DNA of 64,000 bases from Hyphomicrobiales bacterium (GTDB lineage: Bacteria > Pseudomonadota > Alphaproteobacteria > Rhizobiales > Rhizobiaceae), in the NCBI GenBank assembly GCA_900473185.1, contig UCKU01000022.1, positions 62,001 to 126,000 on the forward strand, given 5' to 3'. Positions 58,095-64,000 of this stretch are shown here, in pieces. The notes under the pieces were generated by a model. It saw only the letters and a list, made by a program, of their open reading frames with translations, was not told where the DNA came from and ran no database searches. Position 1 is the stretch's first letter. The number at the start of each line of letters is the position of its first letter. The position numbers and the translations under genes are program-made.

Positions 58095-59368
58095 CCGCGG
58101 CCGGCAAGCGACATGATCTTCTCGCGGAGCATCTTCGCCATGTTGCGGGTGCTGCGGTACATATGAAGCTGGGCTGCGACCTGTCGCATGTCGCGGTCGC
58201 CGTTCTGGGTGAGGCCGATCACCAGTGTGCCCATCTCCTCGCGTTCCTGCCAGAAGCGGCTCATGATCGGATGATCGGAGACGGCGCAGGAATCCGAACG
58301 TACGACATTGGCGTCGTCGAGATGCCATTCGGTCAGTTCGCTCATCAACAGCTTGCCCGGCGAATAGCGGGAGTAGCTTTCGTCATAGGCGGTCTTCCAG
58401 GTATAGGCCTCGCCGCCCATCATCAGCACGACCACGGCGGCGATCGCCTTGCCGTTAATGTCGATCGTGTGGATGCGCACGGCATCGACTTCCGCCAGAT
58501 TGGAGACGGCCTCGCGGGCGAAGGCGGTGTGATAGCGGTCGGTCACCAGCGCGCTGCGGCGCTTGCCTTTCCAGCCGCCGGCCTCCAGCGCCAGGAATTC
58601 CTCGAAGCGCATGTGAATCTCGCGCGGCTGGCGGGCAACGGTGTGGACGACCGTGCCGAGCTCATCGAGCAGCCGCCACTGGCGGCGCATCTCGCGCTGG
58701 TGAGAGGAGGATATGGTGCGGCCAAGATAGACCATGGCGTCGTCATCGCTCTGCAGCATCGGCCGCTCATAGGGATTGGCGACGGTCAGCGGCAGGTTGC
58801 GGCTAAGCGCTACTGCCTTTGCCATGCGCACGAAGATGCCGTTCAGCCGGACGTCCGGCAGCACCAGCGTACCCGGCAAACCGAGGTCCGGCGTGATCAG
58901 GCCTTCGAAGAGGTTGTCCAGCGTCTCCGCCGCGTCCTCGGCATCGACCAAGGGGGTGCCGAGCGGACCGAAGCTATTTGCCCAACCGCGGATGATCGAC
59001 GGGCCGACGGCGAAGCCGGGCTTATCGACAGAGAAGGGCATGAGCAGGCGCATGCGGCTGCGATGTTCGTTCTCGTCGCGGATGATCGCGAAATTGACCT
59101 GCCGGTCTTCCAACCGCGGCATGGCAGGCGCCAGGAAACGGCCACTGAAGAAGACGTTCGGCTCCATCGCGCGGTTGGAGAGGAAGTCCAATTCTTCCTG
59201 CAGATCGTAACCCAGCTTACCAGGGTAAAGGCAGAGTTCGCGCCCTAGCCGGCCGATTTCGATCCGGGCTTCAGCCTGCGGCGCTTCGAACTTGAGCGCG
59301 GCAAGATCGTGAACCATGCGGTTCGCGTTGCTGTCGGTGCTCTCGGTGATGGGTGGTATACGCACCAT
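58091..59368 (-). CDS. FemAB/CelD-like GNAT acyltransferase (BioF2-like)
   Basis: This 425-residue protein has a duplicated GNAT fold of the CelD/BcsL/FemAB type, with FLALEAGGWKGKRRSALVTDRYHTAFAREA as the diagnostic C-terminal segment. It continues with VVVLMMGGEAYTWKTAYDESYSRYSPGKLL. Such enzymes transfer acyl or aminoacyl groups during polysaccharide or peptidoglycan modification. Its ATG directly abuts the TAG of the flippase gene, so it is the second gene of a two-gene unit. It overlaps the convergent acyl-CoA synthetase by 4 nt. The acceptor is unknown, but the flippase partner points to a surface glycan. Confidence 0.82.
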   Translation of the reverse strand: MVRIPPITESTDSNANRMVHDLAALKFEAPQAEARIEIGRLGRELCLYPGKLGYDLQEELDFLSNRAMEPNVFFSGRFLAPAMPRLEDRQVNFAIIRDENEHRSRMRLLMPFSVDKPGFAVGPSIIRGWANSFGPLGTPLVDAEDAAETLDNLFEGLITPDLGLPGTLVLPDVRLNGIFVRMAKAVALSRNLPLTVANPYERPMLQSDDDAMVYLGRTISSSHQREMRRQWRLLDELGTVVHTVARQPREIHMRFEEFLALEAGGWKGKRRSALVTDRYHTAFAREAVSNLAEVDAVRIHTIDINGKAIAAVVVLMMGGEAYTWKTAYDESYSRYSPGKLLMSELTEWHLDDANVVRSDSCAVSDHPIMSRFWQEREEMGTLVIGLTQNGDRDMRQVAAQLHMYRSTRNMAKMLREKIMSLAGRG

Positions 59369-60784
59369 CTATCGGGCTCTCATTTCTGGCGTTGCGGCGG
59401 AAGGGATTGCGAAGGCGAAAAGCGTAAAGCCGAGTGCGCGGCGCACGAAGACATGCAGCAGGATCGCTTCCACGGCCATGGCGGAGGCCGTGGCGATCGC
59501 CGTGCCGACGATGCCGTAGTGCGGGATCAGCAGGATATTGAGGCCGACATTGGCGGCGAGCGCTCCGGCATAAAGGGCGACGCAGAGGTTCTGCTTGCCT
59601 GCCATCATCAGCAGCGTCTCGGCGGGACCGACCAGCGCCTTAGTGAGGATGCCGGCCAGCAGGATCGCCATCAGCATATAACCGGCCGTGAATGCGCCGC
59701 CGAAAAGCGACAGCAGCAGATGCCCTGCCGCCAGGACCGCGAGACCGACGGCGAGGGCAGGCCAGAACGTCCAGCGGGCAGCATCGATAGCCGCAGCCGC
59801 GAGATCGGCCCGGTTGCCTTCGGCGATAATCAAGGAGAAGCGCGGGCCGGAGGCGGCTTTCACCGAGAAATTGATGAAATGCACCAGAGCCATGGTCTTG
59901 GCTGCTGCGAAGTAGATCGCGACGTCATGCGGCTCCAGGAAGATGCCGACGATCACGACATCGGAATTGGTGAGCAGGAAGCTCACGCCTTCGATCAGGA
60001 AGATCGGGAAGGCAACGCCCAGCCATTCCACGAAATCCACCTTGCGGGGGCCGGTATCGTAGTGCTTGCGCATCCGATGGAGGGTGGCGACATATTGGCC
60101 GAGTGCGGTGACGAAGGTTGCCGCGAGTGCCGCCTGCATGGCGGTGACTGCCGTGTGCGGTGCGCCGAAGAAGATCGCAGTCAGCATGAAAAGGATGATG
60201 AGGATCGGCCTGACAATATACACCGGACTGAGCGCCATGACGGGCCAATGATTGGCCCGCGACGTGCCCTCGAGAATGTCGCCGAGCGCGATCATCGGCA
60301 TGGCCATCAGGCCGAGGAAGATCGGCACCAGATAATAGCTCTCGATTCTGTCGCCGAGGAAATGCAGGCCGAGCATGCCGGCGATGAGAACGGTCGTACC
60401 CGAGAGCAGCGCGAAAACGCGCGCGGTGCCGGTCAGGCCGCGGATTTCGGCGAAGGCGCCGGCGGCGCGATATTGCGGCAGGAAGCGGACGATCGCGGTG
60501 TGAAAACCGAGGCAGGAAAGATCGCCGCAGAGGACGACCAGCACCCAGACGAAAACGAAGATGCCGTATTCATATTCGCCCATCAGCCGGGCGAGCACAA
60601 TTTGCGACAGGAAGGCGAGGGCTGCGCTCAGGATGCGGATTGAAAAGGCGATCAGCGCCATGCGCTGTGCGGCTGCCTTGTCACCCCGTTCGGTCATCAC
60701 GGCGGCGAGCATGCGCATCACGCGGCCGGCGATCGGCCGCAGCCCCGCGGGCAGCATTTTTTCCGCTGTTTCTATGACCGCCAT
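59369..60784 (-). CDS. Polysaccharide flippase (MOP/Wzx-like, oligosaccharide flippase family)
   Basis: This 471-residue inner-membrane protein has about twelve to fourteen helices of the MOP superfamily. The N-terminus includes AFLSQIVLARLMGEYEYGIFVFVWVL and later helices contain GVSFLLTNSDVVIVGIFLEPHDVAIYFAA, typical of polysaccharide biosynthesis flippases. It probably moves lipid-linked oligosaccharides across the inner membrane. It is the first gene before the CelD-like acyltransferase, with the stop and start directly adjacent. ATG 60784 is taken; a TTG at 60796 is in frame. No glycosyltransferases are nearby. Confidence 0.87.
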   Translation of the reverse strand: MAVIETAEKMLPAGLRPIAGRVMRMLAAVMTERGDKAAAQRMALIAFSIRILSAALAFLSQIVLARLMGEYEYGIFVFVWVLVVLCGDLSCLGFHTAIVRFLPQYRAAGAFAEIRGLTGTARVFALLSGTTVLIAGMLGLHFLGDRIESYYLVPIFLGLMAMPMIALGDILEGTSRANHWPVMALSPVYIVRPILIILFMLTAIFFGAPHTAVTAMQAALAATFVTALGQYVATLHRMRKHYDTGPRKVDFVEWLGVAFPIFLIEGVSFLLTNSDVVIVGIFLEPHDVAIYFAAAKTMALVHFINFSVKAASGPRFSLIIAEGNRADLAAAAIDAARWTFWPALAVGLAVLAAGHLLLSLFGGAFTAGYMLMAILLAGILTKALVGPAETLLMMAGKQNLCVALYAGALAANVGLNILLIPHYGIVGTAIATASAMAVEAILLHVFVRRALGFTLFAFAIPSAATPEMRAR

Positions 60785-60920
60785 TTTAACACGCAAAACT
60801 CTAGGGGCAGGGCATTCGCACCGGCAAGTCTTGCCAGATCAGAGTTAAGAAACGGTATGCCCAACGTGGCGGCGTTGCCTGCCACGGTGATCCATAATTG
60901 GGCGGAAATTACCCAAGAAA

Positions 60921-60942
60921 AATGGCGCCCGAAGGCGCCATT
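60921..60942 (-). terminator. Intrinsic terminator of secA
   Basis: A 9-bp perfect stem (aatggcgcc with ggcgccatt, loop cgaa) is followed on the minus strand by TTTTTCTTGG. It begins 1 bp after the secA stop. This is a textbook terminator. Confidence 0.92.
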
Positions 60943-60943
60943 C

Positions 60944-63661
<2,718 letters not shown>

Positions 63662-63775
63662 ATGACTGGTCCTTTCTGAATATTCTTCCCCGACGTTTCT
63701 TATTCGCTACCCAGCCGAAAAACAGGCGCACGCTTGAAAACGCCCGGAAACTGTTCTGGACGCGAGGTTGCGTGA

Positions 63776-63804
63776 CAGATAAGAGGGGGGGCAAATGATG
63801 TCAA
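63776..63804 (-). promoter_or_regulatory. Promoter of secA
   Basis: On the minus strand a perfect -35 TTGACA (63799-63804) and -10 TATCTG (63776-63781) are 17 nt apart. It ends 115 bp upstream of the secA start, leaving a moderate leader. Confidence 0.65.
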
Positions 63805-63863
63805 CGGATTTGGCTGATATAGAAAGGCCACATTCCGGTGTTGAAGGCTGTTTTCGGGCTGGA

Positions 63864-63893
63864 TTCACGAAAGCTGAAGCCGGCGGGTATAAT
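63864..63893 (+). promoter_or_regulatory. Possible promoter of the foldase gene
   Basis: TTCACG at 63864-63869 and a perfect TATAAT at 63888-63893 are 18 nt apart. The expected start would fall at about 63900, almost on the ribosome-binding site of the gene at 63910, so the transcript would be nearly leaderless. Confidence 0.35.
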
Positions 63894-63909
63894 TGTGAAG
63901 GGTTATTTG

Positions 63910-64000
63910 ATGTTGAGCACCAACAAACTTGCTGCGCTGGCGTTTACGGCCTTCGTCGCCTTCCAGGCTCCGGCCTATGCCGATGATGCCGTCGTCGCCA
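63910..64000 (+). CDS. N-terminus of an exported protein, probably a peptidyl-prolyl isomerase (partial)
   Basis: The frame opens at ATG 63910 behind gaaggg and runs off the right edge. The 30 visible residues form a signal peptide (MLSTNKLAALAFTAFVAF) with a probable cleavage after AYA, then DDAVVA. In rhizobia the gene divergent from secA encodes a parvulin-type peptidyl-prolyl isomerase of the periplasm, and the short mature start fits that. The identity is inferred from position only. Confidence 0.55.
   Translation, partial: MLSTNKLAALAFTAFVAFQAPAYADDAVVA

Noticed and set aside
59309-60643. A 444-codon plus-strand frame opposite the flippase
   Set aside because: The predicted product is a His/Gln/Glu/Arg-rich shadow of a membrane protein read backwards.

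Overview
The window is high-GC, gene-dense chromosomal DNA from an alphaproteobacterium of the order Rhizobiales, most likely Rhizobium or a close relative in the Rhizobiaceae. This rests on the gene order (argH divergent from tlpA beside a short lipoprotein, lysA and a TIGR02302 giant protein; cobS-cobT behind bolA and a J-domain gene; aroK-aroB-CorC; ftsE-ftsX; secA divergent from a secreted foldase), on the aerobic CobST cobaltochelatase, and on short palindromic intergenic repeats of a kind common in rhizobial genomes. It is almost entirely core genome. I see no phage, insertion sequence, CRISPR array, toxin-antitoxin module or defence island.

Layout. 1-700: the end of an unidentified gene, a 53-residue membrane protein, the remnant of a small secreted-protein gene and tRNA-Arg(CCT). 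0.7-8.2 kb: an M20 amidohydrolase, a D-Ala-D-Ala carboxypeptidase, a CobW GTPase with a histidine-rich loop, a TusA-like protein with an L,D-transpeptidase, accA, and xerD behind a 58-residue membrane protein. 8.2-13 kb: aroK-aroB-CorC, a DUF2938 protein, BolA and a J-domain protein. 13.2-17.8 kb: cobS-cobT, a phytase-like esterase and a small P-loop kinase. 18-28 kb: a queuosine-precursor transporter, rpmB, DUF3108, a DMT exporter, gloB-cupin, a methyltransferase, hisC-tyrC, GNAT, DUF2125 and ChaC. 27.2-32.6 kb: an envelope group (ftsE-ftsX-ydcF-plsC), hpt and a CpdR-like regulator. 32.6-39 kb: TIGR02302, lysA, a lipoprotein, argH and tlpA. 39-44.7 kb: etfB-etfA-hbd plus a newly noticed 30-codon gene, then rhomboid, PduO adenosyltransferase, a HIG1 protein and an SDR. 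44.8-52 kb: YihY, GluQ, a 3-methyladenine glycosylase, HNH, DsbB, YqaA, a CPA2 antiporter with a cyclic-nucleotide domain, a small secreted protein and tRNA-Leu(CAA). 52-56 kb: MFS with divergent TetR, a methyltransferase and an aldo/keto reductase. 56-61 kb: acyl-CoA synthetase, a FemAB/CelD-like acyltransferase and a polysaccharide flippase. 61-64 kb: secA and the start of a secreted foldase gene.

Recurring themes are envelope growth and cell cycle (carboxypeptidase, L,D-transpeptidase, FtsEX, PlsC, YdcF, CpdR, SecA), cobalamin (CobS, CobT, PduO), aromatic amino acids (aroK, aroB, hisC, tyrC) and acyl-CoA oxidation (ETF, hydroxybutyryl-CoA dehydrogenase).

The observations most worth a second look are: a palindromic repeat that fills three convergent junctions from stop codon to stop codon; the 30-codon membrane-protein gene after hbd; a gene remnant abutting tRNA-Arg; a LiuR-like operator before etfBA; CtrA-type half-sites before cpdR and near ftsEX; and the acyltransferase-flippase pair. 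All positions and motifs were read by eye, and no database search was run.
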